Origin: Dipteronia dyeriana
Taxonomy: Eukaryota; Streptophyta; Magnoliopsida; Sapindales; Sapindaceae
Length of the DNA: 64,000 nt
Reading direction: 5' to 3'
Assembly (NCBI GenBank): GCA_032871835.1
Contig: CM065296.1
Location: forward strand, 55,705,288-55,769,287
Part shown: piece after piece, positions 22,261 to 33,534 of the stretch
Layout: each line of letters starts with the position of its first letter
Numbering within the stretch: the first letter of the stretch is position 1
The notes under the pieces: generated by a model
The model's input: only the letters and a program-made list of their open reading frames with translations
Told to the model about the DNA's origin: nothing
Databases searched by the model: none
Made by a program: the position numbers and the translations under genes

Positions 22261-22891
22261 AAAATCACAATTAGGGTTCCAATATAGGGTAGATTAGGTC
22301 ATCACGCCATTTGACTCCAAGTGCTTCAAGGAAGGTAAATTACTTCAATCTACTCCTAATTTGAAGAGATCTAGTTGCACACACACATCTCATACTTCTT
22401 GTCTTTTGTGTGTTTCATTTAGTTGCATACTCATGTTATAACTCTAATTCCATGCTTATTTCTATTGCAATTATTTGATTTGCTTTAGGATAGAAGTCCT
22501 TACATTTTTCTCTCTTGCATGACTCACCACTGTGACACCGCTATTGGTACGTTGTGAATTATCACACCGGTGTGATTCCAGACGGTTAGTCATTGTGGCA
22601 CCGCTGTTGGAGCGCTGTGAATTATCACAATGCTGTGATTCTAGGTGTTCACCGCTATTCAGACCACCGTGAGAGATACATCGATACAAACATCAATCTT
22701 GGGTTAAGTTGCATTTTGATGGCTCACCACCATGTGACCGCTGTAACTCCCACAACGATACTCACAACGGTCGTGCCCCTTTTTTGTCAAAATGATTTCA
22801 TTTCATCTAAGGCTTCGTATAATTAGATCCTCTCCCCCTTTTTTTTTTTTTAGAGTTTCAGAATTCATTCCAACTCCATCTTTATCAAGCT
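22261..22891. other. Gap with a short palindromic repeat block
   Basis: No gene. Positions 22,510-22,660 hold two imperfect copies of a unit of about 63 bp ('acaccgct.ttgg', 'gtgaattatcac') and a perfect 16-bp palindrome ATCACACCGGTGTGAT at 22,561-22,576. Low-complexity T-run near 22,838. Confidence 0.5.
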
Positions 22892-23253
22892 TGTTAGGTT
22901 TTAGATTGTGTTGGCTTGAATCCATAACAAAACTCTCTTTCTTTGTAATGTCTAGTTGCTTAGGTGGTTCGTGATTTATATGAGCTTCAAAGAAGAAAAG
23001 CAACTTCTCATGCAAAGTTCGTCCTCAATAGAATTGGTGCTTATTTGGATGCTAAGGTATCAAGATTCTTCTTCCTCTTGCAAGAATAGTAGGCACACAT
23101 ATGCATTGTATTGATATATGTCTCTGCGTCGTTGTGCTCAATTTGTATAACATATTCACATACTTGTTATTGAATGCTCATGCATTACATTTTAAATAAC
23201 AAATTTTGTAAATTGCATGTACTAGGACTATGTCTAGGAACTAGCATTCTTGT
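22892..23253 (+). repeat. Family 3 LTR, first 362 bp (left of a nested insertion)
   Basis: Starts TGTTAGGTTTTAG like the LTR at 11,318. It is cut at 23,253 by a family 2 LTR and resumes at 35,311. The last five bases, CTTGT (23,249-23,253), are the target-site duplication repeated at 35,306-35,310. Confidence 0.85.
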
Positions 23254-23771
23254 TGTTGGGATTATGCTCGATAGCAAGAGTTTAATAATGTATTTGACAA
23301 TCTTTTCATATTAATAAAATGATTTCTAGTTTAACAAATCTTATAGCATTTGTAGTTTAATTATTATAATTGTCAAAAGTAAATAATCGTAAGTTTAAAA
23401 GACTGAGAAAAGAAGAATTGTTCATACATCTAGATATGTATGAGGTAGACACAATTCTTTAGTTAGTCTTGAATAATATTCACAACTTAAGATAAAGGTT
23501 GAGCGCCTTTATCTTGTTAAAGTTGTAGATTCTTTTGTTAGCATTTGAGTGGGATCAAATGTGTTATGATGAGTCTAAAATCATCAAAGTATGGTGTCTT
23601 TGGGTAAAAGAATCTAGTGCAATGGATGCAATAAATTGGATCATAGTGAAATACTTTATCTAGAACCATCAATGGATAAAAGTTTTCACTTGAAGACAAA
23701 CAGAGAGTCTATCTCAATCCTGTTGCAAGTGTTACCATTTGAGCTATCAATGAGTACGATTATATAGCATA
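23254..23771 (+). repeat. Family 2 solo LTR, left part
   Basis: Begins TGTTGGGATTATGC and is flanked on its outer side by CTTGT. It is cut after 518 bp by the minus-strand element that starts at 23,772 and resumes at 33,535. No internal element sequence of its own orientation adjoins it, so it is a solo LTR. Confidence 0.9.
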
Positions 23772-26029
23772 TGTAGGGAAAATACCCGCAACGGAAGCGT
23801 GAAAATCTTAATTAGGATTTCGTATAAATAAAAAAAAATTCCCTTTTTAATAACAAGAACCTTAACCTTAGATTAATTAATGTATATAATAAGTATCATA
23901 CCTTTTTTCTCGTGACGATTGAACTAGCACCGAATTGAATCCGTAAGATCTTCCAATCCAATCACGAACGTGAATCACCTAGGACTGTGGGCTCCCTTTC
24001 TTTAAATTGTATACATGAGGATGGAAACAAACAAAATCTTTTTATTTGTTAGTTACAATTATCCTTCAAGAGAAAAATCCAAGAACGTCCGGTCACTTGT
24101 GAATTATCAATCTAATTGATTGAAACTCGCGTGAACCCGATTTGATTTTGTACACAAAACCCTTTTGATGTAAAGGGTACTAGTGTACTATCAAAAACAA
24201 AAATGTTCTTTTTTTTCTTTACTTCTTGGCCGAATTCTACACCCTTTATTTTTGAGTTGATCGAATTTTGTCTAGAGCAAAAAACTAATTTTTTCTCCCT
24301 AAAAGTTCTCTCCTGCTAGGCCGAATTCTCTCTTAGAAAATCGCCTTGCTTTGCCGAAATTTTGCTCATAAAATCATAGGGCTGGCAGAAAATTATGAGG
24401 TGATATATATGAGATCATAAATCCTCTCCTAAAAAGAATTTACTTGGTTGGCAAGAATCCTTTCCTTTGGTGGATTTACTTGATAGTTAAGAATCATTTT
24501 CAAAGAAAAATTCTACTCTACACCAAGACTCCTAATCCAACTCATTAGAGTATTTGTAACCATATTAAAGATTTCCTAATTGACTAGATAAATAATTCCT
24601 ATTATTTATCTACTTATCAAATATAATATTTAATATTAATTATACTACTAACAATAGTATAATATTATACTAACAAAAGTATAACATTAGGAGACCATCT
24701 CCTACTAGGAAAAAGATTTTGACTTTTAATTAAATAATTAATTAATTTTCATTTAATTAAATAATATAATAAAAATAATATAATTAAGCTAAACTATATA
24801 GCTTTGCCACCCAACACAATATATGGACCATTATATTATTTTTTCTAATTTATTCAATCCATTGGACCTTTATAAAAAGTCCACATGTGAACTAGACCCA
24901 TTCTTATGAAAAAAACAACTCCACACGCCTCAATACAATTCTAGATGGACCCCTAAATTGGTCTGGTAGAATATATCAAGTGATCCATGCAAATTCGTGT
25001 GGATTGGGGATCTTGGCGGACTATCTAAATTTAAGCTCCAACAAACACAACCCAATCACAATTAACAAATGATTCACTTAGGTCCGATCTATTAATTTTA
25101 GTTCATTCCACTAAAGAACTAAAATTGAACTCTTAAATAAAGATAGAATAAGTTAATATTTCTCATTCATACCCTAGACAACCTTATTGGAGAAAGTGTA
25201 TCCCCGTGAAGAATACCAGTAATCGCCAAGAGCTCATAGACCGTCTATAGTTCTCCAAGTTATCATATTTACTCATATGACCACATTTTGAACTTGGATA
25301 TTTTAGAAGCCATGTTTTAATAGCACTATTGAAAACTTAACGTTAAGAATTAATATCCAATACCTCAAAACATCCATATGATGATATTCTACTCTCATTT
25401 AATAAATGGAGACATGATGTCCATATCTATAAATGAAGTCCTTAATCGATTAACAAATGAATACCACCAAACTATCGAGGATAGAATATGCTAAATAATC
25501 GTACTCATTGATAGCTCTAATGATAACACTTGCAACCATATGTCCATCATTTATCTCAGGATTGAGATAGATTCTCTGATTGTCTTCAAATGAAAAACTT
25601 TTATCTATTGACGGTTCTTGATAAAGTATTTCATTGTGATCCTATTCAATGCACCCAGTGCACTAGATTCTTTTATCCAAAGGCACCACACTTTGATGAT
25701 TTTAGACTCATCATAACACATATTATCTAACTCAAATGCTAGCAAAAGAATCTATAACTTTGACAAGATAAAGGCGTCAAACCTTTTATCTTAAGTTGTG
25801 AATATTATTCAAGACTAACTAAAGAACTGTGTCTACCTCATACATATCTAGATGTATGAACAATTCTTCTTTTCTCATTGTCTTTTGACCTTATGATTAT
25901 TTACTTTTGACAATTATAATAATTAAACTATAAATACTATAAGTTTTGTTAAACTAGAAATCACTTTATTAATATGAATATATTGTCAATTACAATATTA
26001 TACTCTTGCTGTTGAGCATAATCCTAACA
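23772..26029 (-). repeat. 3' LTR of element A
   Basis: 2,258 bp. On the plus strand it begins TGTAGGGAAAATACCCGC and ends AATCCTAACA. It differs from its partner at 31,287-33,534 by scattered substitutions and small indels, so the insertion is not recent. Confidence 0.93.
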
Positions 26030-26043
26030 ATCTCCCACTTGCT
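26030..26043 (-). promoter_or_regulatory. Polypurine tract of element A
   Basis: Minus-strand AGCAAGTGGGAGAT next to the LTR start TGTTAGG. Confidence 0.8.
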
Positions 26044-27580
26044 CTATAGCAAATGTGTCATATATCTCATCCCCATGTTCTCTACAAGCCCATCAAAACT
26101 CTTTTGTTGAAGAGCCTTTATAAAGGGATCCGCTATATTTTTTTATATTTTCTGCTGACTCGATCTTGGTAATCGTCACGTCACCCCTATGCACAATTTC
26201 CATAAGAAGGTGATACTTTCTTTCAATGTGTTTCTCTCTCTTATGACTTCTTGGTTCTCTCGAATTAGTCACTGCTCCACTATTGTCACAATAGATAATG
26301 ATCTGTTTATTTGCATTATGAACCACTTCCAAGTCAATCTAGAATTGGCGGAGCCAGACAGCCTTTTTAGCAGCCTCGCATGTGGCAACATACTTGGCTT
26401 CCATGGTGGAATCAGGAATACAAGATTACTTAATACTCCTCCATATGACTGCCCCTCCTCCAAGTGTAAACATTGATCCTGATGTTGATCTTCTGGAGTC
26501 GGAATCTGATTGGAAATCAAAATCTGTATACCCAACAGGAATTAAATTACCTCCGGAATATACAAGCCCATAATCTCTCGTTCTTCTGAGATACTTGAAA
26601 ACATGCTTGATAGCTGTCTAGTGACTAGGACCAGGTTTCGATTGAAACCTGCTTACTATGCTGACAATAAAACAAATATCTGGTATAGTACAGAGCATTG
26701 CATACATGAGACTTCCAACTGCCGATGCATATGGAACCCTACTCATGAATTGCTCTTCATGCTCATTCTTAGGAACTTGTTCCTTAGAAAGTTTGATTCC
26801 ATGTCTGAAAGGTAACATACCTTTCTTGGAATCTCGCATGGAATACCTAAACAAGAGTATATCTATGTATGAAGCTTGGGATAATACAATCATTCTATTC
26901 TTTCTATCCCTTATGACTTGGATACCAAGAATATAACTTGCTTCTCCTAAGTCCTTCATATCAAATTATTTTGCTACCCATTCTTTTATTGAAGTCAATA
27001 CACCTACATCGTTTCTAATGAGTGGTATATCATTAACGTAAAGAACTAGAAAAACCAACTTATCGCCTTTAATCCTTTCGTATACACAAGGTTCGTTAAT
27101 GTTTTGAATAAATCCAAAACTTTTCATGGCTTAATCGAACCTTATGTTCCAGGATCTGGATGCTTGCTTAAATCCATATATGGATCTTTGCAACTTGCAT
27201 ACCTTTTTCTCTTGACCTTTTTCAATGAATCCTTCTGGTTGTATCATGCAGATGCTTTCATCAAGATTTCTATTAAGAAAAGCTGTCATGACATCCATTT
27301 GCCAAATCTCTAGGTCTAGAGATGCCACAATGGATAAGAGTATCCTAATGGATTTAAGCATGACCATAAGAGAGAAGGTTTCTTCATAATCGATACATTC
27401 CTTCTATGTATAACATTTAGCTACCAATTTATCTTTAAAGGTTTCCACCTTTCCATCCATTCCTCTTTTCCTCTTGTATACCCACTTGTACCCAATGGGT
27501 TTTATCCCTTTAGGCAAGTCTACAAGAGTCTAGACTTTGTTTTTGAACATAGATTCAATTTCGGATTGCATTGCCTTTTG
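26044..27580 (-). pseudogene. copia reverse transcriptase and RNase H of element A, broken
   Basis: Read 27,580 to 26,044. Reverse transcriptase pieces: ETFSLMVMLKSIRILLSI, IWQMDVMTAFLN, KLQRSIYGFKQASRSW, and the active site changed to YVND (about 27,030), which removes a catalytic Asp. Then KDLGEASYILGIQ, SRVPYASAVGSLMYAMLC, RNase H GYTDFDFQSDSDSRRS, STMEAKYVATCEAA (Glu kept), YCDNSGAVTN, and, after a frameshift near 26,140, THLL-stop at 26,044. Several stops occur, for example near 26,615, 27,130 and 27,405. Compared with copy B (41,278-42,261) this copy is the more damaged. Confidence 0.92.
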
Positions 27581-29059
27581 TCAATGGCGACAATCAACAT
27601 CTTCCAGTACTTCCTTGTACGTATACGGATCATCGTCAACCAGAAGATTCTCTACAGATTCTCCTAGACCGATGTATCTCTCGGGTTGTCTACTAAGCCT
27701 CCCACTATGACAAGGTATGGTAGATTGTTGATCTTGTGTTGGTACGAAACTTACAATTAGGCTTGGTAGTGAAACCTCTTGTGGAATTGTATCTCCTGAA
27801 AGCTCATTCAGGACAATTCTACTTTTACGCATAAAATTATTCATACAGTTCCCTTCCAGAAATTTAGCAGTTGTCGAAACAAATACTTTAAGATATGAAG
27901 GACTATAGAAATAATATCCTTTTGTTCCTTTTGGATACCCTACAAATATGCATGTTTCTGAACAGTACTTCATCTTTTCTGTCTTTCCTTTTAACACGTG
28001 CGCAGGACATCCAGATAGCCTTAAGTGTTGTAAACTAGGCTTTCGCCCGGTTCACATCTCATTCGGTGTTTTAGGAACCGACTTAGATGGTACACCGTTT
28101 AGAAGGTACATTGCGGTTTGTAAAGCATATCCCTGAAAAGAATTAGAGAGCGTTGAAAAACTCAACACAGACCTAACTATGTCCAAAAGAGTTCTATTTC
28201 TCCTTTCTGCCACCCCATTTTAATAAAGTGTGCCTGGTGTAGAAAACTGAGAAACTATCCCATTATCAAAAAGATGTTGTTGAATCTTACCAGATAGATA
28301 TTCTCTACCACGATCAGACCTCAAGATTTTTATGAGTTTCTCAAGATAATTTTCTACCTCAGTTTTAAATGCTTTAAACATTTCAAAAGCATCCGACTTT
28401 TGTCTCATGAGATACACATAACCAAATCTTGAGTGATCATCAGTGAAAGTGATGAAGTACTCATATCCATATCTAGCTTGAATGCTTATAGGTCCACACA
28501 CATCAGTGTGTATCAATCCTAAACATTCGATGGCTCTTATGCCTTTGGTCGTGAATGACCTTTTGGTCATTTTACCTTCCAAACAAGATTCAAAGTAGGT
28601 AGATCATCAACCTTTAAGTTACTTAGAGGTCCGTTAGTAACCAATCTTTTAATCCTATTTAGGTTAATATGACCTAGGCACAAATGCCATAGGTAGGTTT
28701 CATCTTTTAATAATTTTACTCTATTATGATTAGGTTCCGTTGATTCTGTGTCTAACAAGTGAGAGATATTTCTATACAAGTAGAATAAACTATTTTCCAA
28801 TGTACCTTTACAAACAAATTTTTTCTTCTTACTAATAATAAAACCTTTAGTAAAAGTAACCGAATATCCAAATTTATTTATACAAGAAACAGAAATTAAA
28901 TTCCTCTTGAATTATGGTACATAATAAGCGTTTATTAAATCTAAATGACTACTAGAATCTAGATTGACTCTAATATCTCCCACTACACTAGTAGACACCA
29001 ACGCTCCATTGCCTAAATGCAAGTTGAATTCATTCTTATTCAGTTTATTCCTTTGACCC
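27581..29059 (-). pseudogene. copia protease remnant and integrase of element A, broken
   Basis: Read 29,059 to 27,581. The protease keeps only the part after the active site (NEFNLHLGN, VSTSVVGDI); the DSG-containing segment is deleted. The pre-integrase region follows (LCLGHINLNRI), where a 1-base loss near 28,595 destroys the CESC cysteines. Integrase core: LIHTDVCGPI (first Asp), ILRSDRGREYL (second Asp), a stop near 28,220, then a legible AERRNR (Glu) in the next segment. The C-terminal part KCMYCSE-like to KYVGYPKGTKGYYFYS is open as a 138-codon frame at 27,581-27,997. Confidence 0.88.
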
Positions 29060-29808
29060 TTTTCACCACAAAGGAACATTTTCCTTTGATCTTGGTTATT
29101 TTCTTGGTCTTCTTCTAAGAAGGCCCAAATTGTTTTTCTTCTGTTGTCTCTTAACCTTCTTACGGGTCTTTAACAGTAGCAACTTACCAAGCATATGAAT
29201 CTCTTGACCCTTGCCTTTCATAAGGATTTTCTTGGTCCTTTGAATATCTTGCATCAGGCATTGCATGGTGTGTTCCTTATTATTCAAGGTGTATTCCAAC
29301 TTGAATTGATCAAAAGAATCTGATAGTATGTTGACAATCATGTCAATTTTGGTCTCACCATCTATTTTAACACCATTCAGTTCAGCAATATTAAGATGTG
29401 CTATGACTTTCATCATGTGATCCTTCACACCCTGTCTAGGTTTCATTCTAAGATTCATAAAAGCAGTCATTGGCTCTCTCTTGGTCGACCTAGACCTCAA
29501 AGCAAACATCTCTTCTAGAGACATCATTATATTGGGAGCAATCTTCATTCCTTCATGTTGCTGTTACAACCCGTTGAAGATGGTGGCCATAATGTAACAT
29601 ACATTTAGCCATCTCATCTGAAGACTTCCACTACTGATACTCATCTCTTTGCTCCTGAGTAGATTCATTAGTTTGGTGGTTAAGGAATAGACATAACGAA
29701 TTTATGTTTTTCAGCTTCCAATAACAACCCAATTTTCCTTTTCTATGTGACATAATTATCATAAGAAAAAGTATTATCTTTTAAGATGTTGATTAGGGAT
29801 AGGGTCAT
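29060..29808 (-). pseudogene. gag: copia gag of element A, broken
   Basis: Starts at the ATG whose complement is 29,806-29,808 (MTLSLINILKDNTFSYDNYV). Stops occur at the WK position and again near 29,680 and 29,575, with a frameshift near 29,610. The last 150 codons (29,096-29,548) are open: HEGMKIAPNIMMSLEEMFAL, RMKPRQGVKDHMMKVIAHLN, then a Lys/Arg-rich tail. The zinc knuckle after it has lost its pattern by a 1-base change; in copy B it still starts CFLCGEKG. Confidence 0.85.
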
Positions 29809-31054
29809 GATTTCTTTTTAATAACAAAAATTATATAAGTAAATAATCATGATAAAATACTTTTGAATATTTATCTTGAATTAAAAAAAATAATTCAATC
29901 GTAAAATTCAACAGTGATCCTATACCATAAATGTCACTCCTCCTTTGGGAGTTCGTACCATTTACTAGTTGGACTAGTTCCCACCTAATTGTTAACATAA
30001 CAACCAGCATTTTCTACTTTAGCCTTGTAATTTTATTAACAAGAACTCTTGGGAGGATATTAATAAAATTACATTGAGTGTGTTCCTAAGTTATCGACCT
30101 TCAATATAATCCCTCACGAATATCCCTCTTTTGGAAGAAGATATCGTTTGGGCTAATTGTACAGTCTATCCTTGTAATGAAGTATCTTGCTAAATTCCAT
30201 TCATGAATACCTCTTAGGAGGTTATTACACGAAACATAAAGCTCAACTAAACTTGGCGGCCGTCGGTTTTCCAAAACACCTTCTCCCACTAAATTATTTA
30301 AGGCGTGTGATCGAATTCCAAAGAGTGATTTGCCAAGTTATCAAGATGCCAATTTAGATACCTAAACCATTCTATGCATGTTCATACCAAAAGAGATATA
30401 TGCGTGACACTCCTATTCTATATGACATGTTATCAAACAATGACAAACAGTGCAATATTTACAAAAATATAAATAGCTACAATTTTGGTCAATCCTAGAA
30501 AAGCAAGTAAATTACATGTCTTGGAATACAAAAAAAACTCCTTTCTTGGTGAACAAGTCTTCACGCGACCTTCATCGTTTGGACTCCCTCAGCTGCCTCC
30601 CCTGGGCGTGCACACTCTTGGCCCTTACCCATGGGCGTGCGCATGCCACAACCCCATAAAGGGCTGCCATGCGCAGCCAATGGCTTCCATAGGGCTGCTG
30701 TGCACAGACCATGCCACAACAAACGTAGCCGCGTGCTCTTCGCAACCGCATTTGTTGCTACAATTCGTACGGTTCCAAACTTGTTCTGGTTACTTCCAAT
30801 TCATCAAACCTTCGAGTCTTCGATACTTAAATGTATTACAGAAGAATTTTAAATAAAAAAAGTACTGCAGTTTTTTTTTTATTATTACAACATAGTGCAG
30901 TTTTTTTTTAATTACAATAACAAAAAAAAAATTTAGCAACTACCAAGAAGGAAATTATGGCAATGATAGACCACCCTTCTTGTTACAATCCCAAAACAAA
31001 ATACATCGAAATTTTAGGACCAAAATTGAGCAATAACAAACCACATTTAAAACA

Positions 31055-31150
<96 letters not shown>

Positions 31151-31271
31151 GATTCCAATGTAAATATATATGTGAATACCTACAATGCAATCTCTTTCTA
31201 AAATATGCATATATACAATAAAAATAAAAAGATTCATGTACACATACATCAATTAATCAAGAGTACAACCA
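29809..31271 (-). other. Leader (5' untranslated region) of element A
   Basis: About 1.46 kb between the primer site and gag. A GC-rich block at 30,590-30,760 contrasts with the AT-rich surroundings. A plus-strand open frame of 123 codons (30,485-30,856) crosses that block, but it is antisense to the element, has no domain, and its conservation is explained by the duplication. The stretch is almost identical to 44,098-45,441. Confidence 0.8.
31057..31138. repeat. (CA)41 microsatellite in the leader of element A
   Basis: 82 bases of perfect CA followed by about six TA units. The duplicate at 45,347 has (CA)15 and about fifteen TA units. Confidence 0.97.
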
Positions 31272-31286
31272 GACTCTGATACCAAT
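31272..31286 (-). promoter_or_regulatory. Primer-binding site of element A (tRNA-iMet type)
   Basis: On the minus strand, ATTGGTATCAGAGTC directly follows the LTR end CCCTACA. TGGTATCAGAG is complementary to the 3' end of plant initiator tRNA-Met, the usual copia primer. Confidence 0.88.
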
Positions 31287-33534
31287 TGTAGGGAAAATAC
31301 GCGCAGCGGAAGCGAGAAAATCGAAATTAGGGTTTCGTATAAATAAATAAAAATCCCTTTTTAATAAATAGAACCTTAACCCTTGATTAATTGATGTATA
31401 TAATAAGTATCGTACCTTTTTCTCGTGATGATTGAACTAGCACCGAATTGAATCCGTAAGAGCTTCCAATCCAATCACGAACGTGAATCACTTAGGAGTG
31501 TGGGCCCCCTTTCTTTAAATTGTATACCTGAGGATGGAAACAAACAAAATCTTTTTCTTTGTTAGTTACAATTATCCTCCAAGAGGAAAATCCAAGAACG
31601 TTCGGTCACTTGTGAATTATCAATCTAATTAATTGAAACTTGAATGAACCCGATTTGATTTTGTACACAAAACCATTTTGATGTAAAGGGTACTAATGTA
31701 TTATCAAAAACAAAAACGTTCCTTTATTTTCTTTTCTCCTTGACCAAATTCTACACCCTTTATTTATAAGTTGATCTAATTTTGTCTAGAGCAAAATACT
31801 AAATTTTTCTCCCTCAAAATTCTCTCTTGCTAGGCCGAATTCTCTCTTAGAAAATCACCTTGCTTGGCCGAAATTTTGATCATAAAATCATAGGGCTGGC
31901 CGAAAATTATGAGGTGATATATATAGGATCATAAATCCTCTCATAAGAATGATTTACTTGGTTGGCAATAATCTTTCCTTAGATGGATTTACATGGTAGT
32001 TAAGAATCCTTTTTAAAGAAAAATTCTATTATACACCAAGACTCCTAATCCAACTCATTAGAGTATTTGTAACCATATTAAAGATTTCCTAATTTGACTA
32101 GATAAATAATTCATATTATTTATCGACCTATCAAATATAATCTTTAATATTAATTATACTACTAACAATAGTGTAATATTAGGAGACCTTCTCCTACTAG
32201 AAAAAAGATTTTGACTTTTAATTAAATAATTAATTAATCAGAAAATTAATTAATTTTTATTTAATTAAATAATAAAATAAAAATATTATATTTAAGATAG
32301 ACTATATAACTTTGCCACCCAGCACAATGTATGGACCATTATATTATTTTTTCTAGTTTATTAAATCCATTGGACCTTAATAAAAAGTCCATATGTAAAC
32401 GAGATCCATTCTTACAAAAAAAAAACAAGTCCAGCCTCAATACAATTCTAGATGGACCCCTAAATTGGTCCAGTAGAATATATCAAGTGATCCATGAAAG
32501 TTCGTGTGGATTGGGGATCTTGGTAGGCTATCTAAATTTAAGCTCCAATGGACACAACCCAATCACAATAAACAAATGATTCACTTAGGTCCGATATATT
32601 AATTTTAGTTTATTCCACTAAAGAACTAAAATTGAACCATTAAATAAAGATATAATAAGTTAATATTTCTCATTCATACCCTAGAAAACCTTATTGAAGA
32701 AAGTGTATCCCCGTGAAGAATACCAGTAATCGCCAAGAGCTCATAGACCGTCTATAGCTCTCCAAGTTACTATATTTAGTCATATGACCACATTTTGAAC
32801 TTTGATATTTTAGAAGCCACGTTTCAATAGACACTATTGAAAACTTAACGTGAAGATTTAATATTCAATACCTCAAAACATCCATATGATGATATTCAAC
32901 TCTCATTTGATAAATGGAGCCACGATGTCCATATCTATAAATGAAGTCCTCTATCGATTAACAAATGAATACCACCAAACTATCGAGGATAGACTATGTT
33001 ATATAATCGTACTCATTGATAACTCAAATGATAATACTTGCAACCAAAAGTCCATCATTTATCTCAGGATTGAGATAGACTCTCCGATTGTCTTTGAATG
33101 AAAAACTTTTATCCATTGACGGTTCTAGATAAAGCATTTCAGTGTGATCCATTTCAATGCACCCAGTGCACTAGATTTTTTTACCCAAAGACACCACACT
33201 TTGATGATTTAAGACTCATTATAACACATTTGACCCATTCAAATGCTAGCAAAAGAATCTACAACTTAACAAGATAAAGGTGCCCAACCTTTAGTTTAAG
33301 TTGTGAATATTATTCAAGACTAACTAAAGAATTGTGTCTACCTCATACATATCTAGATGTATGAACAATTCTTCTTTTCTCATCGTCTTTTGACCTTATG
33401 ATTATTTACTTTTGACAATTATAATAATTAAACTATAAATGCTATAAGATTTGTTAAACTAGAAATCACTTTATTAATATGAAAATATTGTCAAATACAT
33501 TATTATACTATTGCTATCGAGCATAATCCCAACA
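31287..33534 (-). repeat. 5' LTR of element A
   Basis: 2,248 bp; plus-strand ends TGTAGGG and TCCCAACA. Adjacent to the primer-binding site, hence the 5' LTR. Confidence 0.93.

Larger units (their letters stand above)
23772..33534 (-). mobile_element. Element A: family 2 copia retrotransposon with both LTRs, minus strand
   Basis: 9,763 bp. LTRs at 23,772-26,029 and 31,287-33,534, polypurine tract, tRNA-iMet primer-binding site, leader, gag and pol are all in minus orientation. The target-site duplication is GCATA at 23,767-23,771 and CCATA (one change) at 33,535-33,539; the duplicated copy of the right junction (47,585-47,589) still reads GCATA. The element sits inside an LTR of its own family in the opposite direction. 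Its coding regions are broken and its protease core is deleted. Confidence 0.95.

Noticed and set aside
26189..26573. Plus-strand frames over the RNase H of element A and matching ones over element B
   Set aside because: Antisense shadows of minus-strand pol.
30485..30856. 123-codon plus-strand frame (141 codons in the copy at 44,774-45,199), conserved in two places
   Set aside because: It is antisense to the leader of the copia elements, crosses a GC-rich low-stop block and has no domain. Its conservation follows from the 10-kb duplication.
30983..31252. Cys/Val and Thr/His repeat frames over the CA microsatellite (also at 45,302 and 54,846)
   Set aside because: Pure translation of a dinucleotide repeat.
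32331..33101. Short frames at 32,331 and 32,886 repeated at 46,415 and 46,934
   Set aside because: Within the 5' LTR of elements A and B; duplicated LTR sequence, not genes.
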